From positions 1 to 64,000 of the forward strand of contig CAZTAO010000019.1 of the NCBI GenBank assembly GCA_964611645.1: a stretch of DNA of 64,000 nucleotides, in the 5' to 3' direction. The notes under the pieces were generated by a model, which was not told the origin of the DNA, did no database searches, and saw only the letters and a program-made list of their open reading frames with translations. A program made the translations under genes and the position numbers. This DNA is from CAZTAO01 sp964611645 (GTDB lineage: Bacteria > Armatimonadota > UBA5829). Within the stretch, counting starts at the first letter, position 1, and every line of letters starts with the position of its first letter. Below, piece by piece: positions 24,116 through 33,088 of this stretch.

Positions 24116-26119
24116 CTACTTGTACGTCGGTATAACTATACCCCGCAGGATGATGTTCTGGCAGAAGATGAACACCACCAGCGTCGGGACAGCGGCCAGA
24201 ACTAGCGCCGACATCGACATCGGCACGTTGTGGTTCTGCTGGAACTCGTACAGGAACACCATCAAAGTCCACATCTTTGGGTCCTGGCACACCAGAAATG
24301 CGTGCATGAAAGCGCCGTAGGCTGCCGTGAAAGCTCCCAGAGCAAGCACCGCCAGGATCGGCTTGCACAATGGCAGGGTGATCTGCCAGAACATTCTCAT
24401 CTCGCTTGCGCCATCTATCAGGCCAGCCTCGTAGAGTTCGGGCGGGAGGCTGTCAAAGAATCCCTTCAGCAGGAATATGCCGTATCCGCTGGCAAGCGCG
24501 GGCAGCACCAACGCCCAGTAGGTGTTCATCAAGCTGACCGAAGTATCAATTCCTGCACCCCGCATCGCCGCCGGAATAACCCAACCCGCAACTCCAGCGG
24601 TCACCAGTAGCGCGATTGTTGCGCTGACAATAGGCGCGAGCCGCAATTTCAGCTTCGCGAACAGCAGATAGAAACCAAGAAGGCACAGCCCCACCGCGAC
24701 TATCTGCACTATCGGGAAGCTCTTGATAAGCAGGAAGTTGGGTATCATCAGCACTTCGCCGGGAAAAGCCATTGTCGCCAGCAGGAATATGAGTATGTGG
24801 TAGTTCTCTTTCAGCCTGAATCTGGACATAGCGTAGGCGGCCAACGGGTTGACTGTCAGCGCCGCAAGGATCGACATTGCAATGTAAATGACGGTCACAA
24901 GCAGCGCGTTGCCGTGGACTGTGATGAAAGAAAGCGAGGTTGCGAAATTGTAGCCGAAATACGAGCGTTTGAGTTGGTCTGCTCTGTCAACGTAGCTCTG
25001 GTATTGGAACACAGAGTAAGGTATACGCGCGGAGCCGAAGTCCGCATAGCTGGAACCGTGTGCGGCGTTCATTGCAGCGACTGTGCCGTACTTCTTCTCC
25101 AGATACTCCCGCCAATTGTCCTCGGGCCGCAGCAGCGAGAGGGCCTCTCTTGGACAGCCCCTCTGGACGAACTGTGCCCACAAGCTCGCCTCCCCTTGCC
25201 GCACGGGCAGCCTCGGGGTAAGCGCCTGCCGCGTCATTACCCCTCGTGAAGCAAGGAAACCCGACCAGGCGGACGATGCCTTTGCCACATCGACTTCCAC
25301 AAACCGTGTGGACGCATAAGCCTCGAAGAACTTGTCCACCATCCCCGTGCCGAGTTTGCCTGCCGTGAGATCGTCGTATGTGATAGTCGCAAGTATCGGC
25401 TGGTCCTTTTCGTTGCGGGGGCCTTTGTAGTCCAGCGGTGCGCCCACCGTGGTTATCATTCGGCGGACGTCACGGTCCGCGTTTGCCAGGTCGGTTTTCT
25501 CAGGCGGCCTGCTTTCGATAAACTCGCGCCAGTCCTGGCTCTTGGCATCCGGTTGGGGCTGGCGGTTGGGCTGCTCCTGTGGCATGCCGAACTCATCCCA
25601 GGCCTCTGCGTTATCCGAATAACGCCTGTTGACTGCCTCGATGGTCCCGTATCTTGCCTTGAGCCACTTCTGGTAGTCAGTGGCCAGATAGAGAGGGCTG
25701 TCCACCTGCAGGCTGTGCATCGGCATCTTGAACTCATCGGGGCAGACACTTGTCAGGAACTCCCGCATATCCGCCGCAGTCTGCTTGCGCTGAGCCTCAG
25801 GCATTGCCTTCAGGCTCTCGAAATCCTTGGTGTCGATGTCTCTGGGTGAGAACCATGTGTCCTTATCGAACCAGACCGAGATCTCATCCATTGGTCCGGC
25901 ATCCACGATTATCTTCTTGAACATCGCGCCGTCGTCGAGCCAGAACGCGGGGGTAACGGAGAAATCTTCGTAATCCGCGCGGCTGCAAGTGGACATGCTC
26001 AGCATCAGGGCGAAAGGATACACCATAGTGATCGCGCCCACGGTGAGCAGCAGGTACACGCCCAGGAAGAAACTCCTGGTCTTGAGCGATTTTCTACCGA
26101 CTACACTAACTAGAGGCAT
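24116..26119 (-). CDS. MalG-type carbohydrate ABC permease with a large GH42-motif insertion
   Basis: A 667-residue permease, against about 280 for ordinary MalG proteins. Residues 18-40 are a transmembrane helix. Residues about 45-395 form a soluble insertion predicted to face outside. The rest is a normal permease with the EAA loop 'LYEAGLIDGASEMRMFWQIT' (about 557-577). The insertion holds two related motifs, 'YQKWLKARYGTIEAVN' (about 151-166) and 'WREYLEKKYGTVAAMN' (about 336-351), which resemble the F-x-x-W-L-x-x-[RK]-Y-G-T-x-E-A-L-N helix of GH42 beta-galactosidases. No complete GH barrel is apparent. ATG 26119 is 2 nt after the upstream gene's stop. It is the last gene of the xylB-GH2-transporter operon. 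Confidence 0.85.
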   Translation of the reverse strand: MPLVSVVGRKSLKTRSFFLGVYLLLTVGAITMVYPFALMLSMSTCSRADYEDFSVTPAFWLDDGAMFKKIIVDAGPMDEISVWFDKDTWFSPRDIDTKDFESLKAMPEAQRKQTAADMREFLTSVCPDEFKMPMHSLQVDSPLYLATDYQKWLKARYGTIEAVNRRYSDNAEAWDEFGMPQEQPNRQPQPDAKSQDWREFIESRPPEKTDLANADRDVRRMITTVGAPLDYKGPRNEKDQPILATITYDDLTAGKLGTGMVDKFFEAYASTRFVEVDVAKASSAWSGFLASRGVMTRQALTPRLPVRQGEASLWAQFVQRGCPREALSLLRPEDNWREYLEKKYGTVAAMNAAHGSSYADFGSARIPYSVFQYQSYVDRADQLKRSYFGYNFATSLSFITVHGNALLVTVIYIAMSILAALTVNPLAAYAMSRFRLKENYHILIFLLATMAFPGEVLMIPNFLLIKSFPIVQIVAVGLCLLGFYLLFAKLKLRLAPIVSATIALLVTAGVAGWVIPAAMRGAGIDTSVSLMNTYWALVLPALASGYGIFLLKGFFDSLPPELYEAGLIDGASEMRMFWQITLPLCKPILAVLALGAFTAAYGAFMHAFLVCQDPKMWTLMVFLYEFQQNHNVPMSMSALVLAAVPTLVVFIFCQNIILRGIVIPTYK

Positions 26120-26121
26120 TG

Positions 26122-29109
26122 CTAATTCCCGCCCTTGGTTTCGTCTTCTACTGCCGTGCTGCGGAACTGGATCTTGTTGAGTATCTGCAACTGCTTCAGG
26201 GTGAACCCAATCAGCAGCGCTCCCATTATCCACGCCATTGCAGTTGCCAGCCCGAAGTTGAGGAACATAAACGCGTTGTACCAGATATACAAGCCGGTGG
26301 TCATGGTCGCGTCCTCGGGGCCGCCGCCGGTCATAACGAATATGTTTCCCGACTCCTTGAACCCACCGATCACTGCGCCAACAAGGTTGATGATAATCAG
26401 TGCCTTGAGGTTGGGGTAGATGACGTTCATCACCTTGTGCCATATCCCCGCGCCGTCAAGGTCGGCCGCTTCGTATTGCTCCTCGGGGATGCCCTTGAGC
26501 GCGGCGAGATAGATCAGGCAGCCAGGCCCCGCGCCTGCCCAGATAGTCGGCACAACCACCCAGAGCATCGCCAGCTTGGGGTCCAGCAAATAGGTCTGGG
26601 TCTGGAAGTCGAACTTGCTGACGATTCCGGCAATCAGGCCGCCGAACCCTGCCTCGGCAAACATGGAACCCAGATACCAGGCCACTGCGCCGGCGATCAG
26701 AACTCCAATGAACCCCGCGAATATCCGTTCATTTCTGGTGTTCACGGCCTGTGTCATCTGCGCGAACATCGAAACCGCCAATGCCACGCTGCCCGTAAGC
26801 ACACCCAGCCTCGCGACAGCGACCAGCCATACCGGCCAGGCGTTGAACCACACCAGCAGGCTGTTGATGACTCCCTGGTTGGACGGGTCGTACATCAGAC
26901 CCTTCCACAGGAACAGGGTCACAAGGCCGCTGGTCACCGCGGGCAGGTAGTAGATGGTCCGGTAGAGGACTTTGCCCTTGGGTATTTCGGTCAGGAAAAT
27001 GGCCAGGAAAATGGGGATCAGGAAGCCGATGCCCACTGCCAGGGCCATGTACTCGAATGTCTGCAGCAGATACCGCCAGAACTTTGGCTCACTGACCGCC
27101 GCCACAAAGTTCCGCAGACCGACATAGTCCGATCCGCCGAGTATCTTGAAATCCTGGAATGCCATGAGCATGCCTTGGAGCAGCGGATAATACGCCCAAA
27201 TTGCGATGGTCGCCACGGCAGGCACCAGGAAGACCCACGCGTATAGCCGACGCCTGCTGGGGTCTCCACCTACTCCAAAGCCCTCGTTGTCGGCGACCTT
27301 TGCCTGGCTCTTGAGAGCGATCACCACAACCTGCCGTGCTCCAATAGCCAAAGCTACGGCCATCACAACAAAGATCACCCATCCGATCCGCGCACGGCGC
27401 TTTACCTCCGCCTCCGGCATCTTGCCCAGGATCATGGTATTGACGTTCTTGACGGTCGCATCCATGACTTCCTGAGGGCTAACTCGGAACTCCCCGGTCT
27501 TGGGGTCCGGCGTATCATTGACTATAGTCTCAATCGCCATTCCCAACTCGCGGGTCATAACATGCGTGAAGCCCTTTGCGTAAGGCTCCACCCGCGCGTA
27601 TTGGGCCAAGTTGTCCCAAAGCTGCTTGCGCTCCTGGGGTATGCGGGCAAGGAGGTCCTCGTAGCCGGCCTCCTTCAGCAGAGCTGGTCTCACAAACTCT
27701 GCCAAACCGAACTCAGCGAATGTCTGGATAGTTATCTTCTGCGCCTCTGGGCCGGTCACAAACTCGAGGTACTTCCAGGCAGCATCGCGCACCGCATCCA
27801 CATTGCGCCGCCCCGGCCTGTCTTCAGGCACAATCGCGCGATTGATGGCCACGTAATGCCCGGCGATGAACGCCGAAGGCGCTTCTCCTGCAATGGGCGG
27901 GAACGGCACCAGGGTCAGCCTGCCGGGTTCGGAGTCGTTGACCTCCTCGAGCGTCCCGATGCTCATGGCGTATCGGACTCGTTCCAGCTTCAGAGTTCCG
28001 GATTGCTGGTTTGCGGCGGCTGTGACTCCACGGTAGATGCGCTTCTGCACCTTGGAGTCTTTGAGGTCAAATGTGTCGCCTGTCTCGGGGTCAACTGCCT
28101 TGCCGGACTTGAACATCTCCGGGCTGATATCAAACTCGTGGTCGCCATTGCGAAGCCACGGCTGATGCACCAGCTTGCGGTAGAAATAGAACGCTCGGAT
28201 GGCCTTTGCCGAGTTGGTCTCCAGCCTCCACTCAAGCTTTTCCATGCCATACTGGGTCGGCAACCCGCGCTTTGTCAGGTCTTCCCGGTCTCTGGCTAAC
28301 TGAGAGTAGTACTGACCCTCATTGCTGATTTTGACCAGCAGACTGCGATAATCCACAGGCGGCACGGGCACCAAATTGAGCTTATCATCCTTCAGGTAGT
28401 AAGGCCGCACTACCTCTCCGCCCGCAGACCACACATACTGCAGATAATGCCACCCTGCCACGATCCCCGTCAGCATCTGGAGACCGTATTGGATCGGCTC
28501 ATCAGGCTTGCCGGTCGGTTCCTTTGTAGGGTCGTAGCTCAGGCGCCTGGCAAACCAGTAGAGTTCGTCCCAGTTCTTAGGCGCTTTTCCAGCCAGACCG
28601 GCCTTGGCAAAGGCAGGGTTGTCGCACTGCAGAGTGAGCGAATAATACAGGTACGGCACGCATTCGATGTTGCCGTTGTTCTGGCAGAGTTCCCAGACCT
28701 TGTCCGGGGCGATGATGCCTTCGTATGGCTTGCCATATTGCGCTTTGTATCGTTTGAGGTAGTCGTTGAGCGGTTGCAGAAAGCCTTGGGAGCGGTAGTC
28801 ACCGATTTTGCGGCCATAGAGGTAGAACACATCCGGGGCCACGCCACCGGCCACCGCCAGAAACTCGTTGCCTTCCGCCGCAGGCCCCTGTATCTTCAGT
28901 GGGACCAGCGCCCGCACTCGAATGTCGGGGTTCTTCATTCTGAAAGCGTCGAACACTCGCCTGCGAGCCACGTCTATGGGCCGTACGGAAGTTTTGGAGG
29001 GTATATTCCACAACCGAAGCTCAACCGCCGGATCGACAGGCGCTGCCTGGCCCTGCGAAGCCAGCCATATCGAGGCGAGAAGAGCGAAAACCACTAAGCG
29101 AATCCTCAT
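26122..29109 (-). CDS. Sugar-binding protein fused to a MalF-type ABC permease
   Basis: A 995-residue fusion. Residues 1-22 are a signal peptide ('LLASIWLASQGQA'). Residues about 27-560 form an extracellular solute-binding protein of the sugar-binding family ('PDVFYLYGRKIGDY', 'WDELYWFARRLSYD', 'RRNVDAVRDAAWKYLEFVTG'). A transmembrane helix (about 577-600, 'RIGWVIFVVMAVALAIG') leads into a MalF-like permease from about 630 with EAA loop 'EEQYEAADLDGAGIWHKVM' (about 877-895). Such tethering fixes one binding protein to one permease. ATG at 29109 overlaps the GH2 stop by 4 nt (ATGA). The matching ATPase is not in the window and is presumably shared (MsmX-like). Confidence 0.9.
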   Translation of the reverse strand: MRIRLVVFALLASIWLASQGQAAPVDPAVELRLWNIPSKTSVRPIDVARRRVFDAFRMKNPDIRVRALVPLKIQGPAAEGNEFLAVAGGVAPDVFYLYGRKIGDYRSQGFLQPLNDYLKRYKAQYGKPYEGIIAPDKVWELCQNNGNIECVPYLYYSLTLQCDNPAFAKAGLAGKAPKNWDELYWFARRLSYDPTKEPTGKPDEPIQYGLQMLTGIVAGWHYLQYVWSAGGEVVRPYYLKDDKLNLVPVPPVDYRSLLVKISNEGQYYSQLARDREDLTKRGLPTQYGMEKLEWRLETNSAKAIRAFYFYRKLVHQPWLRNGDHEFDISPEMFKSGKAVDPETGDTFDLKDSKVQKRIYRGVTAAANQQSGTLKLERVRYAMSIGTLEEVNDSEPGRLTLVPFPPIAGEAPSAFIAGHYVAINRAIVPEDRPGRRNVDAVRDAAWKYLEFVTGPEAQKITIQTFAEFGLAEFVRPALLKEAGYEDLLARIPQERKQLWDNLAQYARVEPYAKGFTHVMTRELGMAIETIVNDTPDPKTGEFRVSPQEVMDATVKNVNTMILGKMPEAEVKRRARIGWVIFVVMAVALAIGARQVVVIALKSQAKVADNEGFGVGGDPSRRRLYAWVFLVPAVATIAIWAYYPLLQGMLMAFQDFKILGGSDYVGLRNFVAAVSEPKFWRYLLQTFEYMALAVGIGFLIPIFLAIFLTEIPKGKVLYRTIYYLPAVTSGLVTLFLWKGLMYDPSNQGVINSLLVWFNAWPVWLVAVARLGVLTGSVALAVSMFAQMTQAVNTRNERIFAGFIGVLIAGAVAWYLGSMFAEAGFGGLIAGIVSKFDFQTQTYLLDPKLAMLWVVVPTIWAGAGPGCLIYLAALKGIPEEQYEAADLDGAGIWHKVMNVIYPNLKALIIINLVGAVIGGFKESGNIFVMTGGGPEDATMTTGLYIWYNAFMFLNFGLATAMAWIMGALLIGFTLKQLQILNKIQFRSTAVEDETKGGN

Positions 29110-31079
29110 AGCTTGCCTTTATCTCCTCGCCATATCTCGCTCAAAGCCAACGCCGCCGGTTTGGGGTTGCCGTCAAAGTCCACAATGGCAGTGTTTGCGG
29201 CGCAGGGGAAGCTGTCATGTCCCATCCAGATGATAGACCCGCCGCACTTCGGGAACCTGCCTTTGCTCGACCCCACAGCGATGCTCAGCGCCTTTCTCTG
29301 CCTCTCCTGGCTCCATTCCACGTATTCTTCCACGCTCATTGGCTCCCGTCCGTGTTCCTTGGCAAACTGCCCCGACTCGACCCACCAGTTCACAGGCCTT
29401 CGCCAGTAGGGGTTCGCGCCGGATACAGGCATCTCACTGCAGTCGCCCAGGTACCGTCGCAGTATCTCAACGGAGCTGGCCCCCGGCGCGCCCAACTCGG
29501 ACCGCAGCAGCGAGTCATCCTCCGCCCAGTAACTCACCCAACCCGGTTCGATGTCTCCTTCGACTTTCCAAGGCCCGTGCACATCCCAATGGATGCCTTT
29601 GCCGTAGTCCTTCTGCTCCGCGTAGAATCTGGGCCCGCTGGAGGAGGTTGGCAGGAATCTCTTTGTTGGGTCCATCTCGGCCACTATTTTGGCGAATCGG
29701 GCAAGGAGAGGGTGGGTGAGGTCGACCGGCTTGCCGATACCATCTTTCCCGCCATCCAGCGCTCCCTGGAGTTCATTCCCGCCACACCAAAGCAGAAGCG
29801 ACGCATGGTGCTGCCGACGCGTGATATATGACCTGGCAATCTCGGACAACTCCGCGATAGACTTCTCATCCTCCGGAGGCCAATTGCTGATGCCGGATGA
29901 GGATAACGGGAACTCCTGCCACACCAGCAGGCCCATCTCATCGCATAGGTCGTAGAAGCATTCTTTCTCAAGGAATGCTCCGCCCCACACCCGCAGCACG
30001 TTGCAGCCGAGGTCTTTGTATATTTGTAGTCTCTTGCGGTAGTCATCAACGGTCACATCGGCGAAATTCGGCCGGATGGGAGTCCAGTTTACCCCTTGAA
30101 GGAATATCGGCTTCCCGTTCACAACGCAGATCCACGGGTCCGCCGCCTCAGGCGCGCCCTCGCACTGCCGCCACTCCACCGACTTGAACCCAATCCTTCG
30201 CTCAACGCAATCGATCTCCGCTCCGGCGCCGTCCAACAGAGTGCACTTGATGGTGTAGAGTGGCTGCTCGCCCTCGAGGTTCGGCCACCACGTCTCAACG
30301 CCCGAACACTCAAGCTCAACTCCGCTGCCGAGAGCTCCAAGTGGAAACTGCCGTGTGGCGAGTGTCTCTTCGCCGTCGCGTACTTCCAGCCGGCAGCTTG
30401 AAGCCGATTCACCGGTGGTTCCGGCGAACGCCTTCACTGTCCACTGTCCCATCGCGGCACCCGGCTCTGTGTAACACCGAAACTCGGTAATCTCACACCC
30501 GTCGGACTCAACCAGCGCTATATGGTCCCATATCCCTATCTGCACGACCCGATTGGTCCAGTCCCAGGTATAGTTGAAGCGGGGTTTCCATTCGGTCATA
30601 TCGCAAGTGCGTCCGTACTGCCCCAGCCATCTTGGTGGCGGCTGGAACAGTATCCCGATGCGGTTGCCGGTTTCCTTCAGAAGCGCAGAGATGTCGAATG
30701 TGTGCGGAATCAGTGAACCTTTGAAGTCTCCGGCCCGGATGCCGTTCACCAGCACATAGCCCGAGTAGTCCAGTCCCTTACATTCAAGCCGATAGCTCTT
30801 GCCGGGTTTGACCCACTCATCGGGAATATCCGCCGCGAACAGCCAGTCCCGGTTCTCAACCCACTCGCACAGCCGCGAGTTCAGCCCGATATTCCAGTCC
30901 GGGATAATTCCGGACTCTCTGAGCGCGGACTGCGCGGACCCCGGAACCTGCGCAGGTATCGCCGACACGTCAACGTCCGAGGAGGGCACAAGTGCAGAGT
31001 CGGCATGCACCTGCGCGGCGAATGGAATCCAGCCGGTCAGTTGCCAGCCCAGAGATGATAGGTCACGGGAATTGCGCAA
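29106..31079 (-). CDS. GH2 beta-mannosidase-like glycosidase
   Basis: A 657-residue glycoside hydrolase family 2 protein closest in layout to beta-mannosidases: N-terminal sugar-binding jelly roll ('WLFAADIPDEWVKPGKSY', 'NRIGILFQPPPRWLGQYG'), immunoglobulin-like domain, then TIM barrel. The acid/base is the Glu of 'LLWCGGNELQGALDG' (about residue 434); the likely nucleophile is in 'LLRSELGAPGASS' (about 523). It is shorter than typical beta-mannosidases (about 820), the C-terminal beta domains being reduced. No signal peptide is seen, so it is probably cytoplasmic, acting on imported oligosaccharides. TTG start 31079 has GGAG 9 nt upstream. It overlaps the fused transporter gene by 4 nt. Confidence 0.85.
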   Translation of the reverse strand: MRNSRDLSSLGWQLTGWIPFAAQVHADSALVPSSDVDVSAIPAQVPGSAQSALRESGIIPDWNIGLNSRLCEWVENRDWLFAADIPDEWVKPGKSYRLECKGLDYSGYVLVNGIRAGDFKGSLIPHTFDISALLKETGNRIGILFQPPPRWLGQYGRTCDMTEWKPRFNYTWDWTNRVVQIGIWDHIALVESDGCEITEFRCYTEPGAAMGQWTVKAFAGTTGESASSCRLEVRDGEETLATRQFPLGALGSGVELECSGVETWWPNLEGEQPLYTIKCTLLDGAGAEIDCVERRIGFKSVEWRQCEGAPEAADPWICVVNGKPIFLQGVNWTPIRPNFADVTVDDYRKRLQIYKDLGCNVLRVWGGAFLEKECFYDLCDEMGLLVWQEFPLSSSGISNWPPEDEKSIAELSEIARSYITRRQHHASLLLWCGGNELQGALDGGKDGIGKPVDLTHPLLARFAKIVAEMDPTKRFLPTSSSGPRFYAEQKDYGKGIHWDVHGPWKVEGDIEPGWVSYWAEDDSLLRSELGAPGASSVEILRRYLGDCSEMPVSGANPYWRRPVNWWVESGQFAKEHGREPMSVEEYVEWSQERQRKALSIAVGSSKGRFPKCGGSIIWMGHDSFPCAANTAIVDFDGNPKPAALALSEIWRGDKGKL

Positions 31080-31114
31080 TGTCGTTTACTCCATATTACT
31101 TGCAAGTCAATGGT

Positions 31115-31244
31115 GTTTCGGCATTTGAGCCGCAGCGGAAATACCGAAACCAAGAAAGCGCCGGTGTTTCGGCATTTGAGCCGCAGCGGAAATGCCGAAA
31201 CTTAGGTTCCTTTCGGGATTTCCACTCCGTTCAAATCCCGAAAG
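31115..31244. repeat. Three consecutive hairpins of one family between xylB and the GH2 gene
   Basis: Copy 1 (31115-31150) and copy 2 (31166-31201) both have GTTTCGGCATTT as left arm, loop GAGCCGCAGCGG, and AAAT[AG]CCGAAAC as right arm. Copy 3 (31210-31244) has arms CTTTCGGGATTT / AAATCCCGAAAG around an 11-nt loop whose complement, GAACGGAGTGG, resembles the first loops. The stem of copy 3 differs from copies 1-2 on both sides in a compensatory way (C-G pairs become G-C). The RNA of the xylB-transporter operon would carry all three in the 174-nt gap. Confidence 0.85.
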
Positions 31245-31253
31245 ACCTGTCCT

Positions 31254-32789
31254 TTATGAAACCGCCGCGGACACGTCGCCAAAGTTGCCCTTGAGAGACT
31301 GGTACAGCGACCGATATATCGGGTAGAATTGGTTATACGTGTCAGTCGCGGCGGGGTTAGTCTTTACAGAACTGACCACGCTGATCACCGAATCACACGC
31401 TTCTTCCACGCTCTTCCACACGCCGGTTCCGACCCCAGCCAGTAAAGCAACGCCCAAAGCGGGGCCTTCGTCCACATTGATCGTAGACTGGTCGTAGCCC
31501 GTAACGTCCGCCATGATCTGCTTCCAGACAGCGCTCCTGGCGCCGCCGCCGGATGCCCTTACCTGGGTCACAGGCACATTGTTCTCAGCCAGAGTCCCGA
31601 AAGAGTCTTTGAGGCCATACGCCACGCCTTCGAGCACCGACCGCACGAAATATGCGCGGGTATGCCTCAGGCTGATTCCGAAGAACACACCTTTGGCGTG
31701 AGGGTCGGCGTAAGGGGTTCGCTCGCCGGTGAGATAGGGCAGGAAGATCAAGCCTTCGCTGCCTGCGGGAGCCTGCGCGGCTTCATCGCACATTATCTCG
31801 TACGGGTCCACGCCAACCTGCTTTGCCACCGATACTTCGGTGTCGGCGAAAGTATCCCTGAACCACCGTAAGCTGCCGCCCGCTGAGAGTACCACTCCCA
31901 TCATGTGCCATTTGCCCGGCACCGCGTGGCAGAAAGTGTGCAGGCGAAGCTGCGAATCGACTGTCGGCTTCTCGGAGAAAGCAAATATCACTCCCGATGT
32001 CCCGAGGCTGCAAGACAGCGCTCCCGGCCGCACGATCCCGTTGCCAACAGCCCCCGCCGCCTGGTCTCCGCCTCCGCCAACTACCGGCGTTCCCTCGACT
32101 AAGCCTGTGACGGAGGCCGCAGTGGATGATATGCGACCGCTGACTTCCGGGCTTTCGTAGACCTTGGGCATCCACGCCCTGGGTATGCCGATTAGCTCCA
32201 GCATCTCGTCCGCCCAGTCTCGCTTTGTCACGTTGAAAAGCGAGGTCCCGCTGGCGTCCGAGACTTCGGTCGCATATTCGCCCGTAAGTCGGAACCGGAT
32301 ATAGTCCTTGGGCAGCAGCACCTTCCTCACCCGAGCGTAGGCTTCCGGCTCATTGTTGCGAAGCCAGATGATTTTTCCTGCGGTGAAGCCTGTGAGGACG
32401 GGGTTGCTGGTGAGCTTTATGACCTTTTCGAGACCGACAGTCTGGGTGATCCATTCGCACTCGGCGTGAGTCCGTTGATCGCACCAGAGGATCGCCGGCC
32501 TGATTACCTGGTTGTCAGCATCAAGGAAAACCGAGCCATGCATCTGGCCGGAAAGCCCCATTCCCCTGATCTGCGACGGGCTGATTCCCGAAGTCTCCAG
32601 GAGTTCCTTGACCGATGCGACAGTCGCCTGCCACCAGTCCTCAGGGTCCTGCTCGGCCCAGAGCGGCTTCGGGGTATAGAGTGGGTAGGTCTTCGTACAA
32701 GAGGCAACAACTCGGCCGCCCTGGTTGGAATCTATGAGAAGAGACTTGGTCCCGCTGGTGCCAACGTCGATGCCTAAGAGGTAGCTCAT
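31254..32789 (-). CDS. xylB: Xylulokinase (FGGY family)
   Basis: A 511-residue FGGY carbohydrate kinase phosphorylating D-xylulose to xylulose-5-phosphate. Blocks: 'YLLGIDVGTSGTKSLLID' (phosphate-1 loop), 'WAEQDPEDWW', 'GLSGQMHGSVFLD', 'ILWCDQRTHAECEWI' (catalytic region), 'GGGDQAAGAVGNG' (FGGY signature region) and 'RASGGGARSAVWKQIMADV' (adenosine block). GQMHG and the pattern before it favour xylulose over glycerol. ATG 32789 has GGAGGA 8 nt upstream. A good promoter precedes it and it leads the operon with the GH2 enzyme and transporter, so xylose-containing glycans are probable substrates. No xylA is in the window. Confidence 0.92.
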   Translation of the reverse strand: MSYLLGIDVGTSGTKSLLIDSNQGGRVVASCTKTYPLYTPKPLWAEQDPEDWWQATVASVKELLETSGISPSQIRGMGLSGQMHGSVFLDADNQVIRPAILWCDQRTHAECEWITQTVGLEKVIKLTSNPVLTGFTAGKIIWLRNNEPEAYARVRKVLLPKDYIRFRLTGEYATEVSDASGTSLFNVTKRDWADEMLELIGIPRAWMPKVYESPEVSGRISSTAASVTGLVEGTPVVGGGGDQAAGAVGNGIVRPGALSCSLGTSGVIFAFSEKPTVDSQLRLHTFCHAVPGKWHMMGVVLSAGGSLRWFRDTFADTEVSVAKQVGVDPYEIMCDEAAQAPAGSEGLIFLPYLTGERTPYADPHAKGVFFGISLRHTRAYFVRSVLEGVAYGLKDSFGTLAENNVPVTQVRASGGGARSAVWKQIMADVTGYDQSTINVDEGPALGVALLAGVGTGVWKSVEEACDSVISVVSSVKTNPAATDTYNQFYPIYRSLYQSLKGNFGDVSAAVS

Positions 32790-32829
32790 AAGACGTATCC
32801 TCCGATGGAGTGTGGGAATGACATGGAAA

Positions 32830-32858
32830 AGGATACCGAAATACCAGCGGCAAGTCAA
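32830..32858 (-). promoter_or_regulatory. sigma70-type promoter of the xylB operon
   Basis: Minus strand: TTGACT (32858-32853), 17-bp spacer, TATCCT (32835-32830). Transcription would start near 32823, leaving a leader of about 35 nt. Confidence 0.6.
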
Positions 32859-33021
32859 AAGTGGGTGATGGGTGTTGGGTTTCAGGTGTTGGTGGGGTGC
32901 AGGCAGCCTCGCATCCGTCCCACGCGTGCTATATGTCATATTTGTCCTACTTGTCTTATACTCTAGGTCCTTTCTGGTTTTCTCCCCTTTTCGTGTTTTC
33001 GTGATCTCGTGCCTTCTGCCT

Positions 33022-33051
33022 TTTACACTATCTGGCAATCGCGGCTATAAT
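33022..33051 (+). promoter_or_regulatory. sigma70-type promoter of yjbQ
   Basis: TTTACA (33022-33027), 18-bp spacer, perfect TATAAT (33046-33051), followed by GGGAGG ahead of the ATG at 33089. Confidence 0.7.
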
Positions 33052-33088
33052 ATTACTGCCTTGTCCAACGATCCTCGGGAGGTTTGCT

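Noticed and set aside
26120..26443. 108-codon N-terminal extension of the MalG-like permease
   Set aside because: It is the shifted reading of the fused permease gene's end; ATG 26119 directly follows that gene's stop and starts the homologous part.
26119..29097. Plus-strand frames of up to 375 codons antisense to the transporter operon
   Set aside because: No homology, no ribosome binding site, and the codon pattern is complementary to the real genes.
31115..31244. CRISPR array
   Set aside because: The repeats are perfect hairpins with only short, unequal gaps and no regular unique spacers, and no cas genes are present.
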